The translations under genes were made by a program, and so were the position numbers. A DNA stretch of 64,000 nt from JBKQHQ01 sp052148715. Lineage in GTDB: Bacteria > Pseudomonadota > Alphaproteobacteria > Rhizobiales > Xanthobacteraceae. Within the stretch, counting starts at the first letter, position 1, and each line of letters begins with the position of its first letter. The stretch covers positions 1 through 64,000 of the forward strand of contig JBKQHQ010000120.1 in the NCBI GenBank assembly GCA_052148715.1. Direction: 5' to 3'. Positions 7,665 to 16,559 of the stretch are shown here, piece by piece. Below the pieces are notes generated by a model. It saw only the letters and a program-made list of their open reading frames with translations, was not told where the DNA came from and ran no database searches.

Positions 7665-8828
7665 CTACTGAGACCGCAACGAGATCGAAGGACGCTGAGC
7701 CGTCCGGGTTTCGGCATTTCCGCCCTTCCGAAACACTGCGCAGCCTTCAAGAGCAAGGTCGGTCAGCATCTCGGGGGAGAAGGAGAGTGTGTCGTAGCGG
7801 TCGAAAATATCCCACGCCCATTGGGGCAGCTCGGCAATTTTGCTTTTGCCATAAGTCTCGAGCATGTAGGCAAAGGCGCGGCGAAATTGTCCGACATTAT
7901 CATGCAGGGGATAGATCGTTAGCTGAGCGCCGACGGATTTCGCCAAACCGTCGAGCACGGAGCGGGGAAATGCCCACTTGTCGTTGACGTTGCTCCACCC
8001 GGGCAACGCCTGGCGGAAAATCTGCGGCTCCAGTGAGGCGGCAACCCGGCGCGCCATGGTTATCGCCGACCCGCGTTCGCCTCGCCGTTTCGCTTCGCGC
8101 GCGACTTCCTGACAGATAAGGCGCAGAATCGCATAGCCTCCCTCCAACGGCTCGAAGAACACCGCGGCCCCACCCGGGCGCAGGATCTCGAAGGCGCGCG
8201 CGACGAAGAGCGACGGATCGGCCAAGTGATGCAGGATCGCCGAGCCGATCACGAGATCGGCGCAGCCCGGCTTGATGAAATCCTTCTGCGCATCCATGGC
8301 GACCGCGATGCAGCGGTCCCGCAAGCCGCGCGCCGTGAGCAGCCGATTGAGGATTGCTAACAAATTCGGACTGATGTCGGAGGCAATGACCTTCGCCTGT
8401 GGAAACAGATCCAGGAGCGGCAGAGTGCTGTTACCAAAGCCGCAGCCGAATTCCACGATTTGGGACGGCGGTTCGAGACCGATCTGGTCCGTCACCTGCG
8501 CTATCAGTTTGCGCCAATAGTCGAAGCTCTGATACTTCGCATAGTACGCTTCGGCATCCGCAAGGAACTGCGCATCGACGCCCTCGCGCAGGGCGCCGAC
8601 TTCCGGCGCCGGACTGACGACGCCCGCAAATGCACCAGCCTCGACCTCTCCGAGATCAATCAAGGGAAACTTGAACAGTGGGTGCCATGTGCCGTCCGGC
8701 AACGCTCGCTTGCGGCGAAGCCGATCCCGCAGGATCGCGCGTGCAACCGCAAGCCGGACCATCTGCAGCCGATGTCGCGCCGATCGCCCGACGCGCGAAA
8801 CGAGGCCGGATTGGGTGTTGCTTGACAT
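7665..8828 (-). CDS. Class I SAM-dependent methyltransferase
   Basis: A 387-residue protein with Rossmann motif I VEFGCGFGNSTLPLLDLFP (about residues 125-143), motif II VIASDIS, DLVIGSAILHHLADP (motif IV/post) and LRPGGAAVFFEPLEGG. The basic N-terminal 45 residues (GRSARHRLQMVRLAVARAIL) could touch membrane or DNA. A clear paralogue lies 41 kb away at 49480-50697, sharing (D/E)FG-x-GFGN, SP(N/D)LLAIL and RGLRDRC. Both cap the polysaccharide region, so O-methylation of a glycan or lipid carrier is a reasonable inference; the substrate is unknown. Confidence 0.8.
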   Translation of the reverse strand: MSSNTQSGLVSRVGRSARHRLQMVRLAVARAILRDRLRRKRALPDGTWHPLFKFPLIDLGEVEAGAFAGVVSPAPEVGALREGVDAQFLADAEAYYAKYQSFDYWRKLIAQVTDQIGLEPPSQIVEFGCGFGNSTLPLLDLFPQAKVIASDISPNLLAILNRLLTARGLRDRCIAVAMDAQKDFIKPGCADLVIGSAILHHLADPSLFVARAFEILRPGGAAVFFEPLEGGYAILRLICQEVAREAKRRGERGSAITMARRVAASLEPQIFRQALPGWSNVNDKWAFPRSVLDGLAKSVGAQLTIYPLHDNVGQFRRAFAYMLETYGKSKIAELPQWAWDIFDRYDTLSFSPEMLTDLALEGCAVFRKGGNAETRTAQRPSISLRSQ

Positions 8829-8931
8829 CGAATATCAGGGCCTTGGCGGAGGCGCTGCACCATCGTCGAAAAACGGCAGACGGTCAATGGCGCGCAATGT
8901 CGGCGCAAAGCCCTTCACCAAGGCCACGGTG

Positions 8932-10008
8932 TCAGCGCAAGAACTCGCCTTCGAGCTCGAGCCGGTCCTCGACCATCAAGCGCCGGCGGCGCAGAAGATC
9001 GACTACGCCTTCGAACGACATGAGATCGTCCGCCGAGCTGTATTCGTGATCGAGTATCCGCTGCGCCGGCAGGTCCGCCCTCAGCTCGGGGAGAATCGGC
9101 GCAATGACATATTGATCGTCCTGGAGTATCGTGCGTTGCGCCTCTTCCTCCGAGATCAGGATTTCGTGCAGCTTCTCGCCCGGTCGAATTCCAGTCACCT
9201 CGGTCTTGATCTTGCGGTCACCAATCAGCGCCGCCGCTACATCAACCATGCGGGCACTCGGCACGCGGGGAATAAACGTCTCTCCCCGTCGCGCTTTTCG
9301 CACGGCGGCAAAAATGAGGTCCACGGCCTCATCGAGGCTGAGCAAGAAGCGCGTCATTTCCGGGTGGGTGATCGTGACCGAACCGCCGCTTTTGATCTGC
9401 TCGTGGAACAAGGGAATGACCGAGCCGCGCGAGGCCAGCACGTTGCCGTAGCGAACCACCACGAAGCGCGTATGCGGTACGTCGAGATTTCCGCACGCAA
9501 AGATTCGTTCCTGGATTGATTTAGTCATGCCCATCACATTGACCGGCTTGACCGCCTTATCGGTCGAGATGCCCACGACGGTTTCGACCCGAAGCTGGAG
9601 ATCGCGAATGGCACGCACGATGTTCTCCGCGCCGGTGATGTTTGTTTGCACCGCCTCGTAAGGAAAGTACTCGCACGTCGGCACCTGCTTCAGGGCGGCG
9701 GCGTTGAACACCACGTCGGTACCGTGCAGGGCAGCCGAGACGCTGCTATAGTCGCGCACGTCGCCGATCCGGAAACTCAAGGCGCGACGGAAGTTCTCGT
9801 AGATTACCTCGTCGGTCGCCGCGTAACGGTGCTCGTATTCCACGCGGATCTGATGCTGCTTGGCCTCGTCACGCGAGAGAACGACGATTTTCGCCGGCCG
9901 TCCCGCATCTCCGCCCAGCAGACGCCGGAGCAGGACCTTGCCGAGCGAGCCGGTACCGCCGGTGATCAGGATGCGTTTGCCTTCCAGAAAATTTTTCGCA
10001 GTGGACAT
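8932..10008 (-). CDS. UDP-GlcNAc 4,6-dehydratase / 5-epimerase (CapE/WbjB/WbvB-like SDR)
   Basis: A 358-residue extended SDR. NAD motif GGTGSLG (residues 17-23), FNAAALKQVPTCEYFPYEA, then the hallmark GISTDKAVKPVNVMGMTK carrying the Met-x3-Lys variant of the YxxxK site, as in FlaA1/PseB/CapE. It also has PEMTRFLLSLDEAVDL and GIRPGEKLHEILIS. This enzyme would convert UDP-GlcNAc to a 4-keto-6-deoxy sugar, with 5-epimerisation in the CapE/WbvB branch. With the RmlD-like reductase next door and the 2-epimerase at 12725 it makes the classic three-enzyme route to UDP-L-FucNAc or UDP-L-QuiNAc. PseB (pseudaminic acid) is the alternative, but no PseC neighbour is obvious. Confidence 0.85.
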   Translation of the reverse strand: MSTAKNFLEGKRILITGGTGSLGKVLLRRLLGGDAGRPAKIVVLSRDEAKQHQIRVEYEHRYAATDEVIYENFRRALSFRIGDVRDYSSVSAALHGTDVVFNAAALKQVPTCEYFPYEAVQTNITGAENIVRAIRDLQLRVETVVGISTDKAVKPVNVMGMTKSIQERIFACGNLDVPHTRFVVVRYGNVLASRGSVIPLFHEQIKSGGSVTITHPEMTRFLLSLDEAVDLIFAAVRKARRGETFIPRVPSARMVDVAAALIGDRKIKTEVTGIRPGEKLHEILISEEEAQRTILQDDQYVIAPILPELRADLPAQRILDHEYSSADDLMSFEGVVDLLRRRRLMVEDRLELEGEFLR

Positions 10009-10066
10009 CGGTTGGCTCGCCAGATCGGATCACTGTGTCAGCCGTTGATCGGCACGAAGGCTTGCA

Positions 10067-10984
10067 TCACGCATCGTAGGGGGTCGGATCGGATCGCATC
10101 TCGGCAATCATGGCATCCCAGCTCGGAGCTGAGAATCCGGTGCGGGTCCGGAACCGGCCGCCGTCCAGCCGCCGGTCAACCACGAAACTGTCATCGCGCG
10201 TCAGGTCGATTCCAAGCCCGAATTGGCGGTTGACCAGCATGAGTAGCTCATACTTGCTGATCACCTCGGAAGCAACGTGCCAAATGCCATCGAGATCGGG
10301 GTGATCAATCGCCAGATCGCCAATGAGATCGGCCATGACGCTGGTGGTCAAACCCGTATACAGCGCTCCCGCATAGCCGGTCACTCGCCCGCCACGCTGC
10401 GACAGAAACCACTCGATCAGGCTGGAGCGGCCACGCAGCTCGCGCCCGACGATCGATGAGCGGATGGTCAGGCAACCCTTGCCGCCCGCTTCACCGAGCA
10501 GCTTGCTGCGCCCGTACAGGTCTTCGGCGTCGGTCGGGGAATCCTCCGCGTAGGGTCCCTTTCGGCCTGAAAAGACGCAATCCGTACTCAAATGGATCAG
10601 CCGGGCGCCGCGCGCACCGCAAAGCGCGGCTACCCGGTGCGGGAGCAGCGAATTCGTGGTGATCGAGGGAATCGGGGCGGCATGCAGTTGCTTGATAACC
10701 CCGACCGCGTTGACCACCACATCCGGTTCGGCGAGATCGATCGAACGCGCCAGCATCTCGTCTTGTAGAACGTCGATGGCGGTAAGTATCTGTGCCGCGC
10801 CGCCCAATGCCGCGCGGGCCGCTGGCGTGTCCGGCGTAGAGCTGGAGCGGATCGTCGCAGCTACCCAGAAGCCGCGCGCGGCGAGCCGGTGCACCAGCTT
10901 GTGTCCCAGCATCCCAGTACCGCCAAGCACGAGGACACGGAGCCGCTGACGGGTACTTGCCGACATTGAACCTTCGGATGCCAT
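10067..10984 (-). CDS. RmlD-like sugar-nucleotide reductase (WbvR-type)
   Basis: A 305-residue SDR from ATG 10984 (GGAAG five bases upstream; ATG 10966 is equally possible). LVLGGTGMLGHKLVHRL is the NAD site, VVNAVGVIKQ follows, and LSTDCVFSGRKGPYAEDSP with LYGRSKLLGE gives the active-site Ser and YxxxK. It matches RmlD and WbvR in length and lacks the C-terminal cupin of CapF/WbjC, which favours the UDP-L-RhaNAc to UDP-L-QuiNAc branch over L-FucNAc. It lies 58 bases downstream... that is, upstream in transcription, of the 4,6-dehydratase on the same strand. Confidence 0.75.
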   Translation of the reverse strand: MASEGSMSASTRQRLRVLVLGGTGMLGHKLVHRLAARGFWVAATIRSSSTPDTPAARAALGGAAQILTAIDVLQDEMLARSIDLAEPDVVVNAVGVIKQLHAAPIPSITTNSLLPHRVAALCGARGARLIHLSTDCVFSGRKGPYAEDSPTDAEDLYGRSKLLGEAGGKGCLTIRSSIVGRELRGRSSLIEWFLSQRGGRVTGYAGALYTGLTTSVMADLIGDLAIDHPDLDGIWHVASEVISKYELLMLVNRQFGLGIDLTRDDSFVVDRRLDGGRFRTRTGFSAPSWDAMIAEMRSDPTPYDA

Positions 10985-11343
10985 CAATGCTTCCGCTCGC
11001 CCCAAGCCCCTGCCCAAAGTCCCAGCCCCGCGGTTCAACCTTGATGCGCGACCGGATCGCCGCGGCACGCCGTCTCAGCCCTGGAGCGCGTAGCGATACC
11101 CATGACGTCCGGCCGTTCCCGTTGCGGCAACTAAGCCGATGTCAGTTCTACGCCTTCTCTGTCAAGCACCTGGGCCAATTTTCCGAAGTCCGGCCACTGG
11201 CAGAAAGCACCGTCGAGCCCTGGCGTTCATGCTTGTGCATCGCAAGCCCTGGTGCTAGTCAATCGCCGCCATTGGCCACAACACCTTCTCGGCTCGCGTG
11301 CGGGACGCCCGGGCTCGGCAGCCGGTTCGTCAAAGAGGTACCG
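10985..11343. other. Divergent intergenic region
   Basis: Separates the minus-strand reductase/dehydratase pair from the + strand methyltransferase operon. It presumably carries promoters for both, but I could not place a -35/-10 pair confidently. Upstream in-frame codons of the + strand gene read through here but look non-coding. Confidence 0.4.
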
Positions 11344-12684
11344 GTGGCAAGCTTGCCACGCCAACTCAACACAGACGGGAATTCCATAGTGGCGTCGGAA
11401 CCCACGGTTTCGGTCGCGCCCGCGAGGCCGCGTTGCGCTTTCTGCGACAAGGGCGATCTGACGGACATCATCGATTTCGGCGACGTGGCGCTTGCCGGAG
11501 CTTTTCTCCAACAAGCAGAATTTGCCAAGGAGCGTAAATTCCCGCTTCGGGTCTGCTTCTGTCCGCATTGCTGCGCCGTCCAGGTGCCCGAGAAGGTCGA
11601 TCCGCAACTCCTCTTCGCCAATTATTTCTATTTTTCCTCTGCGATTCGGACGCTGCGCGACCACTTCGTCGACTACGCGACCGAAGTGGTTGCACGCTTT
11701 CTGATCGAGCCGCGGCTTTCCACGGTCGTCGAGATCGGCTGCAACGACGGCGTGCTGCTGCGGCCGCTGGCGGATCAGGGGGTCGGAACACCGATCGGCG
11801 TCGATCCCGCCGGCAATATCCTCAAGGCGATCAATGATCCGAGGGTGCAAATCGTCAACGACTTTTTCGGCGCCAAGGTTGCCGGTGAAATCCTCGAGCG
11901 CTTCGGCAAGGCCGATCTCGTCGTTGCCAACAATGTCTACGCCCACATCGCCGACATCAACGGCGTTACTGCCGCCATCGGCGAGATCCTGAAGGATGAC
12001 GGCGTTTTTGTTTTCGAGGTTCATTACCTCGGCAAGATCGTCCAGGATCTGCAGTACGATATGATCTATCACGAGCACCTCTTCTATTACTCCCTGCTCG
12101 CACTTGAGAATCATTTCGCTCGGCACGGCATGACGGTGTTCGATATAAAACCGATCCCAATCCATGGCGGCTCGATGCGCTACTATGTTTGCAAGAACGG
12201 CAGCCGTTACGCGCGGCACGTTTCCAATCGCGTCGAGCTGCTGCGCAAGGACGAACGCGGGCTGGGCTACGATCGCCCCGAGACCTACCAGCGCTTCGCG
12301 GCCGACTGCGCCGACCGGCGCGCCAAATTGATGGACCTGCTCAACCGACTGCGCGCCAAGGGGCGCACCATCGCCGGCTACGGCGCCTCGGGTCGCGCCA
12401 ACACGATCATTCAATATTGCGGGATCGACGGCGACCACCTCGAATATATAATCGACGACGCGCCCGCCAAGCACGGCTATTACACGCCGGGCTCGCACCT
12501 GCGCATCCGCAGCAATGAGGTGCTGCGCAAGGAGCCGCCCGACTATCTGTTGATTTTTGCCTGGGCGTTCTTCAACGAGATCGCTGGCAAATGCAGCGAA
12601 TACTTGGCGCAAGGCGGGCGGCTCATGGTTCCTTTGCCGGATGTCCGCGTGACCCTCTACCCTACGTCCGACGACGTCCTTTGA
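11344..12684 (+). CDS. Sugar C-methyltransferase-type protein (zinc-binding N-domain, SAM core, C-terminal domain)
   Basis: A 446-residue product from GTG 11344, which follows AGAGGT; GTG 11389 is an alternative. The N-terminal zinc-binding part has CAFC...DFGDVALAGAFL and CFCPHCCAVQV. The SAM core has VVEIGCNDGVLLRPL and ANNVYAHIADI. The C-terminal domain contains EVHYLGKIVQDLQYDMIYHE, HGGSMRYYV, GYGASGRANTI and a second Rossmann-like segment. This three-domain layout (Methyltransf_13 / _23 / _14) is that of the TylCIII-type NDP-hexose C-methyltransferases. It would add a branching methyl to a keto-sugar nucleotide. It sits between the reductase and the 2-epimerase, so the aminosugar pathway is a possible target. 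Confidence 0.8.
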   Translation: MASLPRQLNTDGNSIVASEPTVSVAPARPRCAFCDKGDLTDIIDFGDVALAGAFLQQAEFAKERKFPLRVCFCPHCCAVQVPEKVDPQLLFANYFYFSSAIRTLRDHFVDYATEVVARFLIEPRLSTVVEIGCNDGVLLRPLADQGVGTPIGVDPAGNILKAINDPRVQIVNDFFGAKVAGEILERFGKADLVVANNVYAHIADINGVTAAIGEILKDDGVFVFEVHYLGKIVQDLQYDMIYHEHLFYYSLLALENHFARHGMTVFDIKPIPIHGGSMRYYVCKNGSRYARHVSNRVELLRKDERGLGYDRPETYQRFAADCADRRAKLMDLLNRLRAKGRTIAGYGASGRANTIIQYCGIDGDHLEYIIDDAPAKHGYYTPGSHLRIRSNEVLRKEPPDYLLIFAWAFFNEIAGKCSEYLAQGGRLMVPLPDVRVTLYPTSDDVL

Positions 12685-12724
12685 CCGCCCCGGCGTCGTT
12701 ATCTTCAGGTCGGAGCCCTAAGCT

Positions 12725-13807
12725 ATGAAAGTCATCTCAATCTTCGGCACCCGGCCGGAAATGATAAAAATGTGGTCGACGCTGAAGAAGCTCGACGCGC
12801 TCAACTTCCAGCACATCATGGTCCATACCGGACAGAATTTCACGCCGGAGCTCAAGGATTTCTTCTTTCGTGATCTCGAGTTGCGCGAGCCCGACTACCA
12901 ATTGGGCATCGACACGTCGAGCTACGGTCGCGAGGTCTCCGATGTGATCAGGAAGACCGACGATCTATTCGAGCAATTGAAGCCGGACGCACTCTTGATC
13001 CTCGGCGACACGTTCAGCGGCCTGTCCGTGATGCCCGCGGCCCAGCGCGGGATCAAAGTGTTCCACATGGAAGCCGGGTTGCGCGCCTGGGACAAGCGAA
13101 TGCCCGAGCAGCGCAACCGCATCTTGATCGATCACATGAGCAGCATTTTGCTGCCATTCAACAATTACCACCGTGAGAACCTGATCCGCGAGAACATCCA
13201 CCCGTCGAAGATTTTCGTCACCGGCAATCCGACCTTCGAAGTGATGCGGCATTTCTTGCCGCGGATCGAGGCGTGCGACGTGCTCGAGCGCATGCAGCTG
13301 TCGCCGAAGGGCTATATTCTTGTCACCGCGCACCGCAGCGAGAACGTCGACAATCCGATCTATCTCGCCAGACTGTTCGAGGCTTTTGGCGAGATGACGC
13401 GGCGGTTTCAGCGCAAGGTAATCTATCCCATGCATCCGCGCACCAAAAGCAAAATGAAGAATATCGAGGTGCCGAAGGGGGTCGAGGTGATGGCCCCGCT
13501 CGGCTTCTACGATTTCAACAAGCTCCTGGCCAATTGCTTCTGCATCCTCTCCGATTCTGGCACCGCGCCGGAGGAGGCCCTGTTCTACAAGGTGCCCTGC
13601 GTCAGCCTGCGCATGACGACCGAACGGCCGGAGACGGTCGAAGGCGGCGCGCACGTGATCGCCGGCATGGAGGTGGCCAATATCGTCGAGGCGGTCGAGA
13701 CCGTTACCGGCCAAGAATGGGCGGCTCGCTACGACCTCAACGACAATTTCGCGGCGTCCTCGGTGGTGATCAATTGCATCCGCAGCCAGATCACCAACTG
13801 GTTCTGA
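12725..13807 (+). CDS. Non-hydrolysing UDP-sugar 2-epimerase (CapG/WbjD/WbvD-like)
   Basis: A 360-residue GT-B-fold epimerase: IFGTRPEMIKMWSTL at the N-terminus, LLILGDTFSGLS, VFHMEAGLRAWDKRMPEQRN, VTAHRSENVDN, YPMHPRTKSKM and LSDSGTAPEEALF. The WecB family has MEAGLR and HR-E-N. The AWDKRMPEQRNR version is nearer CapG/WbjD (FDxRVPEExNR) than WecB, supporting epimerisation of a 6-deoxy-L-aminosugar nucleotide. Good GGAG site upstream. It completes the L-QuiNAc/L-FucNAc trio whose other two genes are on the opposite strand at 8.9-11 kb. Confidence 0.85.
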   Translation: MKVISIFGTRPEMIKMWSTLKKLDALNFQHIMVHTGQNFTPELKDFFFRDLELREPDYQLGIDTSSYGREVSDVIRKTDDLFEQLKPDALLILGDTFSGLSVMPAAQRGIKVFHMEAGLRAWDKRMPEQRNRILIDHMSSILLPFNNYHRENLIRENIHPSKIFVTGNPTFEVMRHFLPRIEACDVLERMQLSPKGYILVTAHRSENVDNPIYLARLFEAFGEMTRRFQRKVIYPMHPRTKSKMKNIEVPKGVEVMAPLGFYDFNKLLANCFCILSDSGTAPEEALFYKVPCVSLRMTTERPETVEGGAHVIAGMEVANIVEAVETVTGQEWAARYDLNDNFAASSVVINCIRSQITNWF

Positions 13808-13818
13808 CATCGGACGAG

Positions 13819-14886
13819 ATGTCCGCGCACGAGGCCCGCGCTCGACCAAAGGCCGGCGGATTGGTTCGCCAGCACCTTGCACTCCTGCTCAAGCTGCTGA
13901 TTTCGGCTGCCTTGGTATTCGCCCTTTTTTACTACAATGTGATCAGCATCGAAGCCCTGCGCACGACTTTTCGCGACCCCGTGGTCGCCGTCTCCGCGTT
14001 CGCGGTCCTATTGGTCGGATACGGGCTGAGCGCGTTGCGCTGGTATTACCTGCTACACGCCATGGGGATCGCGGTCCGGCTGCGTCCGTGTGCGGAAATT
14101 TTTGCCATGGGGACGTTTGCGACCACGTTCCTGCCGGGAGGCACCGGGGGCGATGTGGTGCGGGCGGTCTATATCGCCCGCCACGTACATCAAGACCGCA
14201 CCGGCGGCGTGATCTCCGTGTTGGCAGATCGCGCCATGGGGCTTCTCGGCGTCATCGCGGTCGCCGTCCTGCTTGGCTTCGTCAGAGCGGAACAGGTGAT
14301 CGCTTCGCCGGTCACGAGGACGCTCTTCTTCATACTGGCGGCGGCCTTTGCCGTGGCGTTGCTCGGTCTTGCCGGGGCGTTGGCTTTGATCAGCCCCCGC
14401 CGCTACGAGCGAATCAAGACGCTCCTTGGCGTCCGCACTTTGTTGCAGCGGATAATCTTGCGCCTGTTCGCGACCCTCGTGCAGCTTCGGGCAAATCCGG
14501 GCGCGGTTCTTCTCAGCTTTGTGTTATCGATCCTCATTACGTTGACGATCGTTGCGGCCGTCATTTTTCTTGCGCGTGGATACGAGGCCGGAGGGCTTGA
14601 GCCGCTCGATTTCGCCAATGCATCGGTGCTGGCGCTGTTCGCCAATGTCGTGCCGATCACGCCCGGCGGGGTCGGCGTCGGCGAAGCAGCCTTTGCTTTT
14701 CTCTGCTATGCTTGGGAACGGACGCCGTCGGCGCTTGCCTACGGCACGATATTCTTCGGTCAGCGCTTGATCACGACCGTGATCAGCCTGATCGGCAGCA
14801 TCGCTTTTGTAACGTACCGAGGCAGTATCGGTCGAACTTGGCCTCCAGCCGAAGAGAGCGCCGCCGCGATGCCTCCGAGGGCCTAA
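13819..14886 (+). CDS. UPF0104 / LPG-synthase-TM-type integral membrane protein (flippase-like)
   Basis: A 355-residue polytopic protein starting at ATG 13819, 11 bases after the epimerase stop. About eight hydrophobic segments are visible (LLLKLLISAALVFALFYYNV, VSAFAVLLVGYGLSAL and later stretches). It has the family's loop signatures LPGGTGGDVVRAVYIAR and SVLADRAMGLLG, and the re-entrant motif NVVPITPGGVGVGEAAF. This is the MprF-flippase-like domain without the synthase part. Family members move or control lipid-linked substrates. Here it could flip a lipid-linked sugar made by the surrounding genes (inference). Confidence 0.8.
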   Translation: MSAHEARARPKAGGLVRQHLALLLKLLISAALVFALFYYNVISIEALRTTFRDPVVAVSAFAVLLVGYGLSALRWYYLLHAMGIAVRLRPCAEIFAMGTFATTFLPGGTGGDVVRAVYIARHVHQDRTGGVISVLADRAMGLLGVIAVAVLLGFVRAEQVIASPVTRTLFFILAAAFAVALLGLAGALALISPRRYERIKTLLGVRTLLQRIILRLFATLVQLRANPGAVLLSFVLSILITLTIVAAVIFLARGYEAGGLEPLDFANASVLALFANVVPITPGGVGVGEAAFAFLCYAWERTPSALAYGTIFFGQRLITTVISLIGSIAFVTYRGSIGRTWPPAEESAAAMPPRA

Positions 14887-14924
14887 TTGGGCCGCTGCGG
14901 CTCGCCCAGCGACAAGGACAGACG

Positions 14925-15227
14925 ATGAGGAACGACATACTCGAGGCCGTATACGCCGGAATCGATCAACTCAACCGGCAGAGCCCGGACGCCAAGCCGA
15001 TTCGCAAGACGCCGGACGCTCCCCTCTACGGAAGCGACAGTGATCTCGATTCGCTAGGCCTCATCAACCTCGTTGTCGCGGTCGAGCAAAGCGTCGAGCA
15101 GCGGCTCAACGTTCCCATCACCCTCGTCGACGACAAGGCCCTGTCGCAGGAGGTCAGCCCCTTCTCGAGCATCGCGGCTCTCGTCGACTACATCGAAAAA
15201 TTGCTGCAGGAACGAAAGAATGACTGA
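14925..15227 (+). CDS. Discrete acyl carrier protein
   Basis: A 100-residue acidic protein with the phosphopantetheine attachment site LDSLGLINLVVAVE (Ser43) in a helix-loop preceded by YGSDSD. A second helix and the C-terminal LVDYIEKLLQE helix follow. Starts at ATG 14925 after AAGGACAG. Its last 8 bases overlap the SDR gene, coupling the two. It is not the house-keeping AcpP, whose DSLD core differs, and its neighbours are polysaccharide genes. It therefore likely carries an acyl group destined for a sugar. Confidence 0.85.
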   Translation: MRNDILEAVYAGIDQLNRQSPDAKPIRKTPDAPLYGSDSDLDSLGLINLVVAVEQSVEQRLNVPITLVDDKALSQEVSPFSSIAALVDYIEKLLQERKND

Positions 15228-15927
15228 ACGCCGCGTCATGCTGGTTACCGGGTCGAGCCGCGGTATCGGCCGGCACCTGGTCGAGCATTACGTGACGCGC
15301 GGCTTCGAGGTGGTCGGCTGCAGTCGCAGCGAGACTGCCCCGGCTGCCGGCGATTCCTACCATCACTTCAGGGTCGATATTACGGCGGAGGCCGATGTAA
15401 TAGAGCTTTTCGCCGCCATCCGCTCCCGCTTCGGACGCCTTGATGTCGTGCTCAATAACGCCGCCGTCAACCCGGCTCTGTCGCTCGCGCTCCTCACCTC
15501 AAGCGAGGCCGCAGCGCAAACGATGATGACGAACGTGCTCGGTACTTTCGTGGTTTCGCGCGAGGCCGCCAAGCTGATGATGCGCAGAAAATGGGGCCGC
15601 ATCGTCAATTTCAGCTCGATGGCGGTTCGCCACGAGGTCCCCGGCGAAGCCATCTACACCGCCTCCAAGGCGGCCGTTCAAGCGCTTACCCGCGTGATGG
15701 CGAAGGAGCTTTACCGCTACGGCATCACCTGCAACGCGATCGCGCCCTCCGCCGTCGAAACCGACATGACCAAGAAAATCCCGCGCGAGGCGCTCGACGC
15801 AGTGCTTGCGCGCAATGCGATTCCGGAGATCGGCACCCTTGAAAGCATCAGCGATGCGATCGACTGGCTCATCAGGCCTGAGAGCGCCGCCATCACCGGT
15901 CAAGTGATTTTCCTTGGGGGCGCTTGA
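15220..15927 (+). CDS. FabG-like short-chain dehydrogenase (3-oxoacyl-ACP reductase type)
   Basis: A 235-residue classical SDR: VTGSSRGIGRHL (NADP site, residues 10-20), LNNAAVNPA, catalytic Ser in NFSSMAVRH and YTASK (Tyr146, Lys150), then NAIAPSAVETDM and the terminal ITGQVIFLGGA. The fold and tail are those of FabG, which reduces beta-ketoacyl-ACP to 3-hydroxyacyl-ACP. It overlaps the acyl carrier protein gene upstream and touches the hydrolase gene downstream (TGATG), so all are co-translated. A sugar ketoreductase is the alternative. Confidence 0.8.
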   Translation: MTERRVMLVTGSSRGIGRHLVEHYVTRGFEVVGCSRSETAPAAGDSYHHFRVDITAEADVIELFAAIRSRFGRLDVVLNNAAVNPALSLALLTSSEAAAQTMMTNVLGTFVVSREAAKLMMRRKWGRIVNFSSMAVRHEVPGEAIYTASKAAVQALTRVMAKELYRYGITCNAIAPSAVETDMTKKIPREALDAVLARNAIPEIGTLESISDAIDWLIRPESAAITGQVIFLGGA

Positions 15928-16559
15928 TGCCGCACGTCGAGACGATCGTGACGGGTCAATGGCGCGAGAACTGCTACGTTGTCCATGCCGACGCCAAGTC
16001 CGCATTGGTCGTCGACCCCGGCGAGGATTTCGACCGCATCATCGCCTACCTCGAGCGGCACTCCCTCAACGTGCTGGCGATTCTGGCAACGCACGCGCAC
16101 TATGATCACATCGGCTCGGTCGCAGAGTTAAAGGCGCGGTACGGTGCGCCCTTCCACCTGCACGCGGCCGACCACCGGCTGCTGCGGCAAGCCAACTTCT
16201 ATCGCGCGATGTTCGGCGGGGAACGATCGATCACAATTCCAGAGGTGGATGTCGACTTGGCGGCGTGTGCAACGCTGCCGTTCGGCGCATCCGTCATCGA
16301 AGTTATGCACACACCGGGCCATACGCCCGGCAGCGTGGCGTTCTTGACCGAAGAGTGCCTATTTTGCGGTGACACGATTTTCGGCCAACGCATCGGCCGC
16401 ACCGATCTGCCCGGCGGCGACAAGGCCGCGTTGATGGCCAGCGTCCAACGGCTTGCCCGGTTGCCCGGCACCACCAAGCTTTTTCCCGGCCATGGCGCGT
16501 CCTTCGCTCTCGCCGAGATTCTTGGCGCGAACGGTGACTTGGCGGAGACGCCAAGATGA
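15927..16559 (+). CDS. Metallo-beta-lactamase-fold hydrolase (glyoxalase II / thioesterase-like)
   Basis: A 210-residue MBL protein with THAHYDHIG (His56, His58, Asp60, His61), MHTPGHTPGSVAFL, CGDTIFGQRIGRTDLPGGD and LFPGHG, the full two-metal ligand set of the hydroxyacylglutathione-hydrolase-like class. In a cluster of ACP, KASIII and ligase it may hydrolyse thioesters (editing or release); glyoxalase II activity is the generic alternative. ATG 15927 shares one base with the upstream stop and its own stop overlaps the KASIII start (ATGA). Confidence 0.85.
   Translation: MPHVETIVTGQWRENCYVVHADAKSALVVDPGEDFDRIIAYLERHSLNVLAILATHAHYDHIGSVAELKARYGAPFHLHAADHRLLRQANFYRAMFGGERSITIPEVDVDLAACATLPFGASVIEVMHTPGHTPGSVAFLTEECLFCGDTIFGQRIGRTDLPGGDKAALMASVQRLARLPGTTKLFPGHGASFALAEILGANGDLAETPR

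Noticed and set aside
11227..12612. 461-codon minus frame
   Set aside because: Antisense to the C-methyltransferase-type gene; rich in Asp/Val/His from complementary codons, no domain.
12965..13882. 305-codon minus frame
   Set aside because: Antisense to the 2-epimerase gene; no motifs.
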